Positions 34,486-42,854 of a stretch of 64,000 nt of DNA are shown here, one piece after another. The position numbers and the translations under genes were made by a program. The notes under the pieces were generated by a model. That model ran no database searches. It was not told where the DNA came from and saw nothing but the letters and a program-made list of their open reading frames with translations. Within the stretch, counting starts at the first letter, position 1, and the number at the start of each line of letters is the position of its first letter. Origin of the DNA: Candidatus Peregrinibacteria bacterium (GTDB lineage: Bacteria > Patescibacteriota > Gracilibacteria > Peribacterales > Peribacteraceae); assembly GCA_016186175.1 (NCBI GenBank), contig JACPMB010000009.1, forward strand, positions 89,973 through 153,972. The letters are read 5' to 3'.

Positions 34486-35457
34486 ATGAACATCGAGATA
34501 TCAATTCCGCGTCCAGGCGTCACTTTGCTTGCTCTTGCAGCCGCAATCGGATGGGGCCTGTACTTCACTTCGGAGAACCCGCAGACGGCATCTGTCATCG
34601 AGGTTCCTGCGACTCAGGCTCCACCGTCTTACGTCGTTGAGCCGGAAATAACGCCTGGCTCGCGCGATGGAAGTCCGGCTCCGGCCGTTGCCGAATCGTC
34701 GGCGGAAGAAGATCAAAACGGAACGGGCATTACGCAGGCGGAGATGCGCGTAAAATGGGCGCGCGCGGAGCAGGAGTTCCTGCGGAAAAAGCAGGACATC
34801 ATCCGAGATCAGCTTGCAGGACTGCAAAAGGAGCGCGACGCGTTGGGGACGGCGGCGGACCCTGCGATCGAAGAGCAATTTCGTCGCAGCGTTCAACTTC
34901 TAACGTCTCTTGTCAAAGATCAGCAAAAAGCGGAACAATTCCTGCGCGCGTCATTCCGCCAGCAGTGGGAGGCGGAGGAACGGGGGATGACGGCCGCGAA
35001 AGGCGCGCCGTCCAAGGAAGTCGGATTTTTCTGGCCGGTGGAACCGGCAATCGGCATCTCGGCATACTTCCTGGATCAGGAATACAAGGAGCGCTTCAAG
35101 GTGGACCATTACGCGATAGACATCCCGACTGCACAGGGCACGGATGTTCTGGCGGCCGCCGACGGAATTGTCAAAGACGTCGTGGATCACGGCTTGGGAT
35201 ACAACTATGTCACGATTGCGCATGGCGACATCCAGAACGGGGCGCCGCACGGCGTAGCGGCGGTCTACGGACATCTGAGCGAATTCAACGTGCGGCCCGG
35301 GCAGCGGATTCATGCAGGAGACGCGATAGGAAAATCCGGCGGCATGCCGGGGCTCCCAGGCGGAGGGTCATCCACCGGTCCTCATTTACACTTCGGCCTT
35401 TACGTCAACGGATCGCCAGTTGATCCACTAAAGTATCTTCCGGAATTCAAGAGCTGA
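34486..35457 (+). CDS. M23 (LytM) peptidase, membrane-anchored
   Basis: 323 aa from ATG 34486. The track's TTG (34477) lies inside the -10 box TATTAT, which ends 8 nt before the ATG. The N-terminal anchor is TLLALAAAIGWGLYF, followed by a disordered acidic linker and a coiled coil (90-165, ARAEQEFLRKKQDIIRDQLAGLQKERD). The LytM domain (185-315) has zinc ligands in HYAID (HxxxD) and HLHF (HxH). This family cuts peptide cross-links in peptidoglycan, or activates amidases when degenerate; here the ligands are intact. Its TGA stop abuts the convergent dgt stop (TGATCA). Confidence 0.92.
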   Translation: MNIEISIPRPGVTLLALAAAIGWGLYFTSENPQTASVIEVPATQAPPSYVVEPEITPGSRDGSPAPAVAESSAEEDQNGTGITQAEMRVKWARAEQEFLRKKQDIIRDQLAGLQKERDALGTAADPAIEEQFRRSVQLLTSLVKDQQKAEQFLRASFRQQWEAEERGMTAAKGAPSKEVGFFWPVEPAIGISAYFLDQEYKERFKVDHYAIDIPTAQGTDVLAAADGIVKDVVDHGLGYNYVTIAHGDIQNGAPHGVAAVYGHLSEFNVRPGQRIHAGDAIGKSGGMPGLPGGGSSTGPHLHFGLYVNGSPVDPLKYLPEFKS

Positions 35458-36531
35458 TCATCGCATGGACCTTGCGTATGCGTCCGTCATTCCGGCGACA
35501 TAATCCTTGACGGCTTCGTGGAGGCTGTCGCCGATGCGCTTCTGCAGCTCCAGTACCTTTGCAATAGGTCGCGCGTAAAACTTATCGCACAGTGCTGTTA
35601 CGATTTCCTGCCCCTGCCTTCCGGCTTCCAGCACCCGCGCATTGGCGTACATTCTCTCGTTGAGAAAATCGTGCAATGTCCGGAGCGATGCGATCATGCC
35701 ATCGGAGAATTTCACGATCGGCCGGAGCGCGGAATACACATCGTCCAGCGCCCTGATCCCTTGCGATGCAAGTTCCGCGTCCGTTGCCGCATAAAGATCA
35801 TTCATGAGCAGGTTGATGAGCGCGCCGCGCATGGATGTTTTTCTTTCTCCACTCAAGTGGAGCGCTTCTTTCGCGAGCGGCACCGCACAGAGGTCGGTTG
35901 CCGCAAATAGTCCCGCCCGGATTCCGTCATCGCAGTCGTGCGCGCTGTACGCTATCTCGTCCGCGATGTTTACGATTTGCGCTTCAAGGGCCGGCTTGAG
36001 CCCGTCCGCAGATCGCTGTCCGGGATGCTTTTTTAGTCCTTCCAGCACTTCGCGGTTAACATTGAGCCCGTGATGCATCGTGGAATGTTCTTCCAGCAGA
36101 GTCACCGCGCGGAGCGATTGTTCATTGTGCTCGAATCCTGATCCGTATTTCTTCATCCATGCGTCCAGCGCCTGTTCCCCCATGTGCGCGAACGGTGGGT
36201 GGCCGAGATCGTGACTGAGCGCGATGCACTCAGCCAGATCTTCATTCAGGCTCAATGTGCGCGCCATATCCCGGCTCAGTTGAGCGACTTCCATCGTGTG
36301 CGTCAGCCGCGTGCGGTAATGATCGCCTTCCCCTGCGACGAAAACCTGGGTTTTCCCTTGCAGGCGTCTGAATGCCTGCGTGTGAATAATACGATCGCGG
36401 TCGCGCTGGAAAGGGAATCGTGTGTCGTCTTCGGGTTCGGGTTCGACTCGACCCAATGTTCCCTGAATAGGGACCGCATGAGCGGCTAGAACGGAATTTG
36501 CTTCCTGGATTCGCAGAGACAGCGGCTTCAT
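35458..36531 (-). CDS. dgt: Deoxyguanosinetriphosphate triphosphohydrolase-like protein
   Basis: 357 aa from MKPLSLRIQEANSVLAAHAVP (36531); the 44 extra residues in the track overlap the upstream gene. HD-superfamily dNTPase that converts dGTP to deoxyguanosine and triphosphate. HD motifs: DRDRIIHTQAFRRLQGKTQVF, YRTRLTHTMEVAQLSRDMA, CIALSHDLGHPPFAHMGEQAL, and NIADEIAYSAHDCDDGI. These give the metal ligands H, HD and D. TACAAT sits exactly 6 nt before the ATG. It lies on the same strand as pgeF, with a 35-bp gap. It is the shorter, type 2-like form rather than the E. coli-length enzyme. Confidence 0.93.
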   Translation of the reverse strand: MKPLSLRIQEANSVLAAHAVPIQGTLGRVEPEPEDDTRFPFQRDRDRIIHTQAFRRLQGKTQVFVAGEGDHYRTRLTHTMEVAQLSRDMARTLSLNEDLAECIALSHDLGHPPFAHMGEQALDAWMKKYGSGFEHNEQSLRAVTLLEEHSTMHHGLNVNREVLEGLKKHPGQRSADGLKPALEAQIVNIADEIAYSAHDCDDGIRAGLFAATDLCAVPLAKEALHLSGERKTSMRGALINLLMNDLYAATDAELASQGIRALDDVYSALRPIVKFSDGMIASLRTLHDFLNERMYANARVLEAGRQGQEIVTALCDKFYARPIAKVLELQKRIGDSLHEAVKDYVAGMTDAYARSMR

Positions 36532-36537
36532 GGGCTT

Positions 36538-36543
36538 ATTGTA
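36538..36543 (-). promoter_or_regulatory. -10 box of dgt (TACAAT-N6-ATG)
   Basis: TACAAT on the minus strand with AAGCCC (6 nt) before ATG 36531. A good -35 hexamer was not found at 16-18 nt. Confidence 0.6.
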
Positions 36544-36566
36544 ACCTTGAGTGCAGCCGGCAAACG

Positions 36567-37250
36567 TTATTTCCTTATCACGCATACCAGCATGTTGGCA
36601 TGGCCGTTTTTTACAGCCTCGCGATCCCCTCCCCTGTATGTCCAATACAAATCCGGACGGCATCTTGTGCAGTCCGCATGACGTTCGATCCGGTCCGGCC
36701 GGACGCCCAGATCAAGAAGCTGCTTGGTTGCGGCTCCCTGAAGATCGGCGGTCTTTCCATGAATGAATTCTTTAGGAAGCGGCGGCAGTTCTAGAGTCGG
36801 ATCGCTGAAATCCGCGCAAGCCAGACACAGTGACGGGCCCCCGGCTGCATAGACCTCTCCAGGTTGGATGCCCCATTCTGCATTCAATACGCGGAAGAAT
36901 TCCGGAATGGCACCGGCGATCAACCCCCTCCAGCCGACGTGGAGGACTCCAGCCACACTCCGCGCAGGAGCGTAGATCAGGAAGCCCTGGCAGTCCGCGA
37001 CGCGCAGGCATAGCGCGAGACCTGAAACATCTGTGATCATCCCGTCGGCATGCTCGGTCCTGTTGCCGTGCTCGCGAATCACAACGGTGCGGTTTCCGTG
37101 AATTTGCCAGAGCCCGGCAGCGCGATCGGCCCCGAGCGCTTTCATTGCGGTTTCATCGTTCATGATGTCATCTTCCTTTGTGAACAACGCGACATGCAAA
37201 TGATCATCAAACTGTCGAAACAGAGAGAATGGTGAGATGATCATCGGCAT
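36567..37250 (-). CDS. pgeF: PgeF/YfiH-family peptidoglycan-editing or purine nucleoside phosphorylase-like protein
   Basis: 227 aa. Formerly called a multicopper polyphenol oxidase (laccase) domain. Family motifs: GLWQIHGNRTVV, HADGMITDVSGLALCLRVADCQGFLIY (the C-x-R-x-A-D-C core), GVLHVGWRGLIAGAIPEFF, and HADCTRCRPDLYWTYRGG. The zinc ligands are the His (QIHG), Cys (ADC) and His (VLHVGWRG). Members act on purine nucleosides or remove mis-incorporated residues from peptidoglycan precursors. The start may be Met1 (37250) or Met3; a GGAG lies 5 nt upstream of the first. It lies upstream of dgt, suggesting a nucleotide-salvage pairing. Confidence 0.9.
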   Translation of the reverse strand: MPMIISPFSLFRQFDDHLHVALFTKEDDIMNDETAMKALGADRAAGLWQIHGNRTVVIREHGNRTEHADGMITDVSGLALCLRVADCQGFLIYAPARSVAGVLHVGWRGLIAGAIPEFFRVLNAEWGIQPGEVYAAGGPSLCLACADFSDPTLELPPLPKEFIHGKTADLQGAATKQLLDLGVRPDRIERHADCTRCRPDLYWTYRGGDREAVKNGHANMLVCVIRK

Positions 37251-37271
37251 AGGGCTCCGATTTTCATATCG

Positions 37272-38048
37272 TTAGAGGGTATGGAGTAGATGTGAAATGG
37301 TTTCAATGACTCTCCTGGTTCCGTACGCATTCCCGTATTCGGGAAATAAGACCGTCCCTGCCCGCTTGATCACAGTGCTCGCAGTTTCGCATGCATCGAC
37401 TGGCTTCACACCCTGTGCTACCAGTCCCGCGATCAATCCCGCGAGCACGTCGCCGGTTCCTCCTGCGGTCAGCCCCGCGTTGCCGCCGCTGATTTTTCGA
37501 ATTTTCCCGTCCGGACCTGCAATTTGATCAGTCTTTCCCTTCAGATGGATGACGATGCGCGCTTTCTTCGCGACAGCGCCCAAGGTTTTCGCGTGCACCC
37601 CCATCCGTTCCAGCTCGCCGAGGTGCGGCGTGAGAACCGCGTTTTTCCCGCGTGCGGCGTCAACCGTCCATTCCTGAATCGCGCTCGCATCCAATATCAA
37701 AGGGCATGGAGCCGACTCGATCATCTCCCGTATCAATTTGAGCGTCGCCGCACCCCGGTCGAGGCCCGGCCCGACGACGGCACAGTCAACCGTCGCGAGC
37801 ATTTCCAGCAATGGGCCGATGTCTGCGTTTTTTAATTCATCTCCTCTAAACGGGTGAACCTGGAAGTTGAGCGAATACATTCTGGCAACATGCTGATGTA
37901 CATTCGGGAGCGCCAGGTACACGAGATCCGCGCCGCTCGACTCGGCTGCCAGAGCGGAAAATACAGGCGCGCCGTGCTGGCGCAACGAGCCTCCAATGAC
38001 CGCCACTATTCCATTTTCCCCTTTATGAGAATCAGGCGCTCTTTCCAT
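37272..38048 (-). CDS. nnrD: ADP-dependent NAD(P)H-hydrate dehydratase
   Basis: 258 aa from MERAPDSHKGENGIVAVIGGS (38048); the track start adds 54 Arg-rich residues that are an out-of-frame reading of the upstream gene. A ribokinase-like YjeF C-terminal domain repairs damaged NAD(P)HX in an ADP/ATP-dependent step. Motifs: GIVAVIGGSLRQHGAPVFSALAAESSGADLVYLA, LDASAIQEW, AVLTPHLGELERM, and the signature GGNAGLTAGGTGDVLAGLIAGLVAQG. It lacks the epimerase domain (NnrE). Its 5' end overlaps the glycosyltransferase gene by 17 bp, so the two are co-translated. Confidence 0.92.
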   Translation of the reverse strand: MERAPDSHKGENGIVAVIGGSLRQHGAPVFSALAAESSGADLVYLALPNVHQHVARMYSLNFQVHPFRGDELKNADIGPLLEMLATVDCAVVGPGLDRGAATLKLIREMIESAPCPLILDASAIQEWTVDAARGKNAVLTPHLGELERMGVHAKTLGAVAKKARIVIHLKGKTDQIAGPDGKIRKISGGNAGLTAGGTGDVLAGLIAGLVAQGVKPVDACETASTVIKRAGTVLFPEYGNAYGTRRVIETISHLLHTL

Positions 38049-39141
38049 GCAGGTATCGTACCACCGCTTTCTCCACCTCTTTTCCGACTTTCTCCCGAAA
38101 CCGTTCGGCTGCAAACTGCCTCGCGTGCCTCCGAATTTCCGCGCGATCGAACGACGCGGCGGAAAATCGCCGGATCGCGCCGGCGAGCGATTCTTCGCTC
38201 TGCTCACCAAAAAACAATCCGGTTTTTCCTTCTATTACGGCGTCCCTGACTCCCCCCTTTCCGTATGCGATGACCGGCGTTCCGCACGCCTGCGCCTCGA
38301 TCGGGACAATGCCGGCGTCTTCGTGAGCTGAAAAAAGCACCGCTTCAGCAGAAGCGTAAAGAGACGGAAGTTCATTGTCCGATACGCTCCCGCGGAACTC
38401 TATTGTCGGGCCCGCCATCGCTTTCAGAGATTTCTCTTCTTGCCCGGAACCGGCGATCACGAGAGGCAGGCGCAACGCGTTCGCGCAACTGATCAGGATG
38501 TCGAAACGCTTATACGGCACAAGACGTCCGACGGCGAGGAAACCCGTTCGCGGACGCCGAATATCTGATAGAAAAAAACGATCGTGGGCTGGCGGAGGAA
38601 TTACGACGGATGATCTCCCGTAAATCCGTTCGATGCGCGCCGCCGTCTCGCCTGAATTCGCGATAAAAGCGTCAACTCGTTTGGCAGTGGAAAGATCCCA
38701 CCTTCGCAGTTTTACAAGCTGTCTTTTTACCGCTGCGCGGAAAATTCGCGGCACATGAAAATCTTCGAGATACTGATCTTCCATCTCCCATGCGTAGCGC
38801 ATGGGGGTATGGCAGTAGCATACATGGACAGAGCCGCTTGGCGGGATGATCCCTTTGCCAACCGCGTGCGACGAGCTGACGACGACGTCATGTCCGCTTA
38901 AGTCCGCGTCCTCAATCGCGCGCAGCATCCAAGGCAGCAGTAATTGATGTTTTCCAATTATGCGGTAAATACGTTGCAGTCCGGATTGCCGCACGTCCGC
39001 GTTTCGCAGGCCGTTCGGCAACGGAGTCCGCGCGACAGTCGTATATATTGGGCTTGCCGGCCACAGCGCGCTCAGTTCAGCCAGCGCGCGCTCCGCGCCG
39101 CCGGAGGCGGTGAGCCAGTCGGCGACCAATGCCAATCGCAT
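38032..39141 (-). CDS. GT4-family glycosyltransferase
   Basis: 369 aa from MRLALVADWLTASGGAERALAEL (39141). TATAAT lies exactly 6 nt before this ATG. A GT-B glycosyltransferase. N-terminal domain: GGAERAL, then HTPMRYAWEMEDQYLEDFHVP, a signature of the mannosyl/GtfA-like subgroup. Donor domain: FLAVGRLVPYKRFDILI, LVIAGSGQEEKSL, IEFRGSVSDNELPSLYASAEAVLFSAHEDAGIVPIEAQACGTPVIAYGKGG with the E-x7-E motif. It shares an operon with nnrD by overlap and is divergent from the FtsQ-like gene. Probably synthesises an envelope polysaccharide. Confidence 0.92.
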   Translation of the reverse strand: MRLALVADWLTASGGAERALAELSALWPASPIYTTVARTPLPNGLRNADVRQSGLQRIYRIIGKHQLLLPWMLRAIEDADLSGHDVVVSSSHAVGKGIIPPSGSVHVCYCHTPMRYAWEMEDQYLEDFHVPRIFRAAVKRQLVKLRRWDLSTAKRVDAFIANSGETAARIERIYGRSSVVIPPPAHDRFFLSDIRRPRTGFLAVGRLVPYKRFDILISCANALRLPLVIAGSGQEEKSLKAMAGPTIEFRGSVSDNELPSLYASAEAVLFSAHEDAGIVPIEAQACGTPVIAYGKGGVRDAVIEGKTGLFFGEQSEESLAGAIRRFSAASFDRAEIRRHARQFAAERFREKVGKEVEKAVVRYLHGKSA

Positions 39142-39147
39142 GAATGG

Positions 39148-39153
39148 ATTATA
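39148..39153 (-). promoter_or_regulatory. -10 box TATAAT-N6-ATG of the GT4 gene
   Basis: Perfect TATAAT on the minus strand with CCATTC before ATG 39141. The -35 region is weak. Confidence 0.65.
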
Positions 39154-39190
39154 GGGCGAATGCGGCAGATCACACATGTGCTGTATTAGA

Positions 39191-40168
39191 ATGTCTGCCG
39201 TGCTCCAGCGTCCGACCTTTCCACTGCCGCGCAAATTCAATCGCCCGTTGACGCGTCAGACGCGAATATTCGTCGAACGTAGGCATAAAGTCGCGCGGCA
39301 GCGTCGCAGCGAGCAACGGAGAAGATCAATCCGCAAGTGGAGGGCGACTGTCGCGGAGCGGATGTCCGCGATGAGAAAATGGCTTAAGTTCCTGGCACTC
39401 GCGCTCGCCGCATTCGTTGTTTTCCTGCTTCTGTTCTCGCCTATTCTGCACGTCAGGGAAATCAGAGTCATACGCTCCGAGGGGCGGATCGCCCTTCCGG
39501 CGGTGTTGCAAGCCCTCGCGCCCCTTTATGGCAGGCATTTGCTGATGATTTCCACGCATGACGCAGCAGAGCGCGTAAAACTCGCCGTCCCCGACGCCAG
39601 CGATGTATACGTCCGGAAGCAATACCCGTCGGAGCTGGTTGTGCGCATCGCTGTCTCTCCGCTTGTAGCGCGAATACTGATTGATCCGCCAGGAGCAGTG
39701 GCCGAAGACAGGGCGAGTGCATACGATGCCACGCCTGGAGTAGCCGGCCTTTCGGGTTCCGGAGCGATAGCAAGCGAGGCAACCGCGGATTTTCTAACAG
39801 CCAACGGCATGCTCGTGTCCACTGTCCATGTGACGGTTTCGCAGCCGATGCCAGTAATTCGCGTGGTGGATTGGGCTGCTTTTCCGGTGCCGATGCATCC
39901 ATTGCTCACGCCCGAATTTATGGACCACATGAAACGTGCGGAAGAGGCGCTGGCACTGGAGTTTGGCCAGCAAATAGCGACTAGGACAGTTTTTTTGCGG
40001 GCGCGCGAATTTCATCTCGATTCGCCGAAGGTCGGTTTCTGGTTTGATGTAAGAACACCTCTTGAGGATCAGCTGCAGCGCCTGCGAATATTTCTCGGCA
40101 AGGTCAAATTGCAGGACGTAAAAAGCCACGTGGACCTTCGATTGACGGGGAGAGTTATTTATCAATAG
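39191..40168 (+). CDS. ftsQ: FtsQ-like division protein with POTRA domain
   Basis: 325 aa from ATG 39191 (MSAVLQRPTFPLPRKF). A long Arg-rich cytoplasmic tail (1-60) precedes one membrane helix (FLALALAAFVVFLLLFSPIL). Next comes a FtsQ-type POTRA domain (VREIRVIRSEGRIALPAVLQALAPLYGRHLLMISTHDAAERVKLAVPDASDVYVRKQYPSELVVRIAVSPLVARI). The C-terminal region ends with strands typical of FtsQ/DivIB (FWFDVRTPLEDQLQRLRIFLGKVKLQDVKSHVDLRLTGRVIY). It would be a bitopic scaffold linking FtsB/L to septal enzymes. It opens a cell-wall cluster followed by dacA-like and LysM-M23 genes. The name is by domain layout; no mur/fts operon is attached. Confidence 0.8.
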   Translation: MSAVLQRPTFPLPRKFNRPLTRQTRIFVERRHKVARQRRSEQRRRSIRKWRATVAERMSAMRKWLKFLALALAAFVVFLLLFSPILHVREIRVIRSEGRIALPAVLQALAPLYGRHLLMISTHDAAERVKLAVPDASDVYVRKQYPSELVVRIAVSPLVARILIDPPGAVAEDRASAYDATPGVAGLSGSGAIASEATADFLTANGMLVSTVHVTVSQPMPVIRVVDWAAFPVPMHPLLTPEFMDHMKRAEEALALEFGQQIATRTVFLRAREFHLDSPKVGFWFDVRTPLEDQLQRLRIFLGKVKLQDVKSHVDLRLTGRVIYQ

Positions 40169-40244
40169 GTGCGGGAAATCGCAACGCTGGACAAAATACG
40201 GCGCTTCCGTGTCGTAGTCTCTCCTTGCTGTTACTATAGCCAGG

Positions 40245-41123
40245 ATGGAGAGTCTTAATTTCCTCCTGTCTGTCTTCCTGATGGGGTTGCTTCCTGTTGT
40301 GCCAGGCGGCGCGCCGGATATTGTGATGATTGATGACATGCCGCTGTCGCCTCCAGTAATCGCCAGCCGCAAGGCATTTCCAAGCAAAAGCCTGTCGCAC
40401 GCACTTTCCGCATCCGGAGTCGTTATCCTAGACATACGCAGCGGACAGGCGATATTCGCCCGCAACGAGGATCGGAAAAGACCGATCGGGAGCCTTACGA
40501 AGATCATGACTGCAATAATCATTGCAGAGTCTCACAAACTTGATGAAATCGTTGCAATCCCGTCCGATATATCGGATACGGACGGGAGCACCGCCAGTTT
40601 GCCTCCCGGGTCGCATTTTACAGTTGGAGATATCCTTTCTGCTCTCTTGATCGCCTCAGCAAACGACGCAGCGGAAACGCTGGCAAGGTTCCACAGCGGT
40701 TCCAGCGCCGCGTTCGTCTATGCAATGAACGAGCGCGCGAAATCCCTCGGTCTTAAAAACACCTCTTTTGCCAATTCAAGCGGCCTAGACGACGCGGCAC
40801 AATGGTCCACTCCACGCAACATCGCGTGGCTGGCTTTATACGCATTGCGCAATCCTGCACTTAGGAGCCGCATGTCCACAGCGAAGGCGTCCATTAGCAG
40901 TGTAGAGGGGCACGAAATCAAGTTGGAACACACGCACGCGCTCATAGGAAAGGACGGGGCAGTAGTTGCCGGCAAGACCGGCACCACCGCGCTTGCACGG
41001 CAGTGCCTGCTTTCTCTCGTGAGTGAAAACGGGCGGGAATACCTGGTTGTTTTGCTTGGTTCCAACGAGCGTTATGCCGACCTTCGCGCGATTTTGCGAA
41101 TTCTACGATCGTTTCTCGTCTGA
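40245..41123 (+). CDS. D-alanyl-D-alanine carboxypeptidase (S11 family)
   Basis: 292 aa. A penicillin-binding serine enzyme that trims the terminal D-Ala from stem peptides. Signal peptide MESLNFLLSVFLMGLLPVVPGG. Active-site motifs are all present: SLTK (SxxK; GSLTKIMTA, about 83), SAN (SxN; IASANDAAETLA, about 145) and KTG (VVAGKTGTT, about 246). It lacks the C-terminal beta domain of DacA/PBP5, so it is the short form. The gene stop overlaps the next start (TGATG). TACTAT is 7 nt upstream of the ATG. Confidence 0.95.
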   Translation: MESLNFLLSVFLMGLLPVVPGGAPDIVMIDDMPLSPPVIASRKAFPSKSLSHALSASGVVILDIRSGQAIFARNEDRKRPIGSLTKIMTAIIIAESHKLDEIVAIPSDISDTDGSTASLPPGSHFTVGDILSALLIASANDAAETLARFHSGSSAAFVYAMNERAKSLGLKNTSFANSSGLDDAAQWSTPRNIAWLALYALRNPALRSRMSTAKASISSVEGHEIKLEHTHALIGKDGAVVAGKTGTTALARQCLLSLVSENGREYLVVLLGSNERYADLRAILRILRSFLV

Positions 41124-42166
41124 TGACGATGCGTACCCCGCTTGTCCGCTGGCTTAATCTGCGCGTGCGCGTGCTCTTGATCCTGATCTTTCTCGCAAGC
41201 GCGCTGCTTCCGCCGTACGTGCAAACATCGGCCGATTCATCGAACGAACTGGAATTTCCCGCTCAACAATTTCTTTTCGTGGAGGAGGGCTTTCTGATGA
41301 AAACTTCGTCGCTTGGCGAACAAGGATCGCGCCTGGCATTCAGCGAGAGTCTGGTGCACCGCGTCAGGGAAGGCGAATCGGTCGAGAAGATCGCAGCACG
41401 TTACGGCATTTCCGCGCAGACGATCCGTTGGACAAACGGTCTCACCGAAACATCCACAATCCGGCCGGACCAGGAGCTAATTATTCTTCCAGTGGACGGA
41501 GTGTTGCACACGGTGCGCCGCGGCCAGACTCTCGGTCGCATATCGCAACTATACGACGTTCCACTGGAAGCGATTATCCGGCAGAATCGCATCAAAGGGA
41601 GCTTTGTAGTAGCCGGAGATCAAATCATCATTCCAGGCGGCAAGCCTGTGATTGGCGACACGTCCGTAGCCTCGTCGGACCAGGTTCTGCGATTCGCCGA
41701 CTCTCTGCCTGCAAAAGATATCCGGCTGCCCATCGGATCCGTCTCCGAGCCGTCTCCGGCCGTGGCGCCATCAGTAGGCGCCATTCTCTCGCAGACGCTG
41801 CTGCAGATGCCGTGCAAAGATTGTTTCTTTACGCAGAAGTATCACCCGGGGCACTATGCCGTTGATCTCCAGACGCGTGGCGGCGGCCCGGTCTTCGCAG
41901 CCGAAGATGGCGTGGCAATCCGCACGGAAATCGGCTGGAACGGAGGATATGGGAACGTAATTGAAATTGATCATGGAAACGATCTCGTGACTCTTTATGC
42001 GCATAATCGCGTGCTCTACGTAAAAGATGGCGACTCCGTCAAGCGCGGCCAAGTGATAGCCGAAATGGGCAACACAGGGCTTGTTCACGGCCCGACCGGA
42101 ATCCACGTCCACTTTGAAGTGCGGGTGAACGGCGTCAAAAAAAACCCCGGACTTTATCTGGAGTGA
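41123..42166 (+). CDS. LysM-M23 peptidase
   Basis: 347 aa. N-terminal signal anchor (VRVLLILIFLASALLPPYV). Two LysM modules bind glycan: HRVREGESVEKIAARYGISAQTIRWTNGL...ELIILPVDG (about 80-127) and HTVRRGQTLGRISQLYDVPLEAIIRQNRI...QIIIPGG (130-175). A C-terminal M23 domain (240-345) has HYAVD (HxxxD) and HVHFEVRVNG (HxH). It would cut peptidoglycan peptide bonds during growth or separation. Translationally coupled to the D,D-carboxypeptidase by TGATG. Two M23 genes occur within 7 kb (see 34486), but only this one has LysM domains. Confidence 0.95.
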   Translation: MTMRTPLVRWLNLRVRVLLILIFLASALLPPYVQTSADSSNELEFPAQQFLFVEEGFLMKTSSLGEQGSRLAFSESLVHRVREGESVEKIAARYGISAQTIRWTNGLTETSTIRPDQELIILPVDGVLHTVRRGQTLGRISQLYDVPLEAIIRQNRIKGSFVVAGDQIIIPGGKPVIGDTSVASSDQVLRFADSLPAKDIRLPIGSVSEPSPAVAPSVGAILSQTLLQMPCKDCFFTQKYHPGHYAVDLQTRGGGPVFAAEDGVAIRTEIGWNGGYGNVIEIDHGNDLVTLYAHNRVLYVKDGDSVKRGQVIAEMGNTGLVHGPTGIHVHFEVRVNGVKKNPGLYLE

Positions 42167-42199
42167 GTATTTGCGCCGATATTAAAAAATGATCTATTG

Positions 42200-42227
42200 T
42201 TGACATGTGCGCAAACAATTATATTTT
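42200..42227 (+). promoter_or_regulatory. Promoter of the cysteine hydrolase/oxidoreductase/radical-SAM operon
   Basis: TTGACA (42200-42205), a 16-nt spacer, TATTTT (42222-42227). It overlaps the track's GTG start at 42207, so translation must begin downstream at 42258 or 42270. Confidence 0.7.
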
Positions 42228-42257
42228 TGCCAAGCAAAGATCGAAAAATGGAAAAAA

Positions 42258-42854
42258 ATGCTAGCCGGCATGGAACGCAGGTGGAGAAACCCCGACATAC
42301 GCGTCGCAGCATTGCTGGTGATAGACATGCAGCGTTATTTCCTGGACAAATCTTCTCATGCCTATGTACCGGCTGCGACTGCAATCGTGCCCGGCGTACA
42401 GCGGCTGATTCGACTGTTCCGCAAACATAAACGCCCGGTTGCGTTCACGCGTTTTGCGGTTGCAGACGACGAAAAAGATCCGGTCGGGACATGGTGGGGG
42501 CGATCAATTGCGGACTCATCCTGCGACGGCATGATTTCAAAGCATGTGCGACCGAAAAAGGAAGAGAAAGTTTTCCGAAAGTCGTCGTACAGCCCGTTCC
42601 GCGGCACGGATCTGGAGCGGCATCTCCGCAAACTCGGAGCGCGCCAGATCGTCATTGCCGGCGTTTTGACAAACCTTTGTTGCGAAACCGCGGCGCGGGA
42701 GGCATTTGAACTCGGCTTCGATGTTTTCCTGACTGCGGACGCCACGGCGACATACAACGAAAAAATGCATGAAGCGACTCTACTGAATCTATCTTGCGGG
42801 TTCGCCACGCCGGTGCACGCTTCGGATTTGCGTCCTCTGCGCCCGACGCCATGA
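42258..42854 (+). CDS. Isochorismatase-like cysteine hydrolase
   Basis: About 198 aa from ATG 42258 (MLAGMERRWRNPDIRVAALLVIDMQRYFL); Met5 (42270) is an alternative. Family triad: Asp in LVIDMQ, Lys in FRKSSYSPFRGTDLERHL, Cys in IVIAGVLTNLCCETAAREAFELGFDVFL. The fold includes nicotinamidases, isochorismatases and N-carbamoyl hydrolases; substrate unknown. Downstream, the FAD oxidoreductase gene starts within its stop (ATGA), and the radical SAM gene overlaps that one, so the three are one translationally coupled operon. This points to a joint role in a metabolite- or RNA-modifying pathway, which cannot be named. Confidence 0.88.
   Translation: MLAGMERRWRNPDIRVAALLVIDMQRYFLDKSSHAYVPAATAIVPGVQRLIRLFRKHKRPVAFTRFAVADDEKDPVGTWWGRSIADSSCDGMISKHVRPKKEEKVFRKSSYSPFRGTDLERHLRKLGARQIVIAGVLTNLCCETAAREAFELGFDVFLTADATATYNEKMHEATLLNLSCGFATPVHASDLRPLRPTP

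Noticed and set aside
33785-34504. 239-aa minus-strand ORF over the 5' part of the TMTC-like gene, as a possible missing N terminus
   Set aside because: Its upstream residues show no membrane helix or acidic loop, so it does not supply the missing domain.
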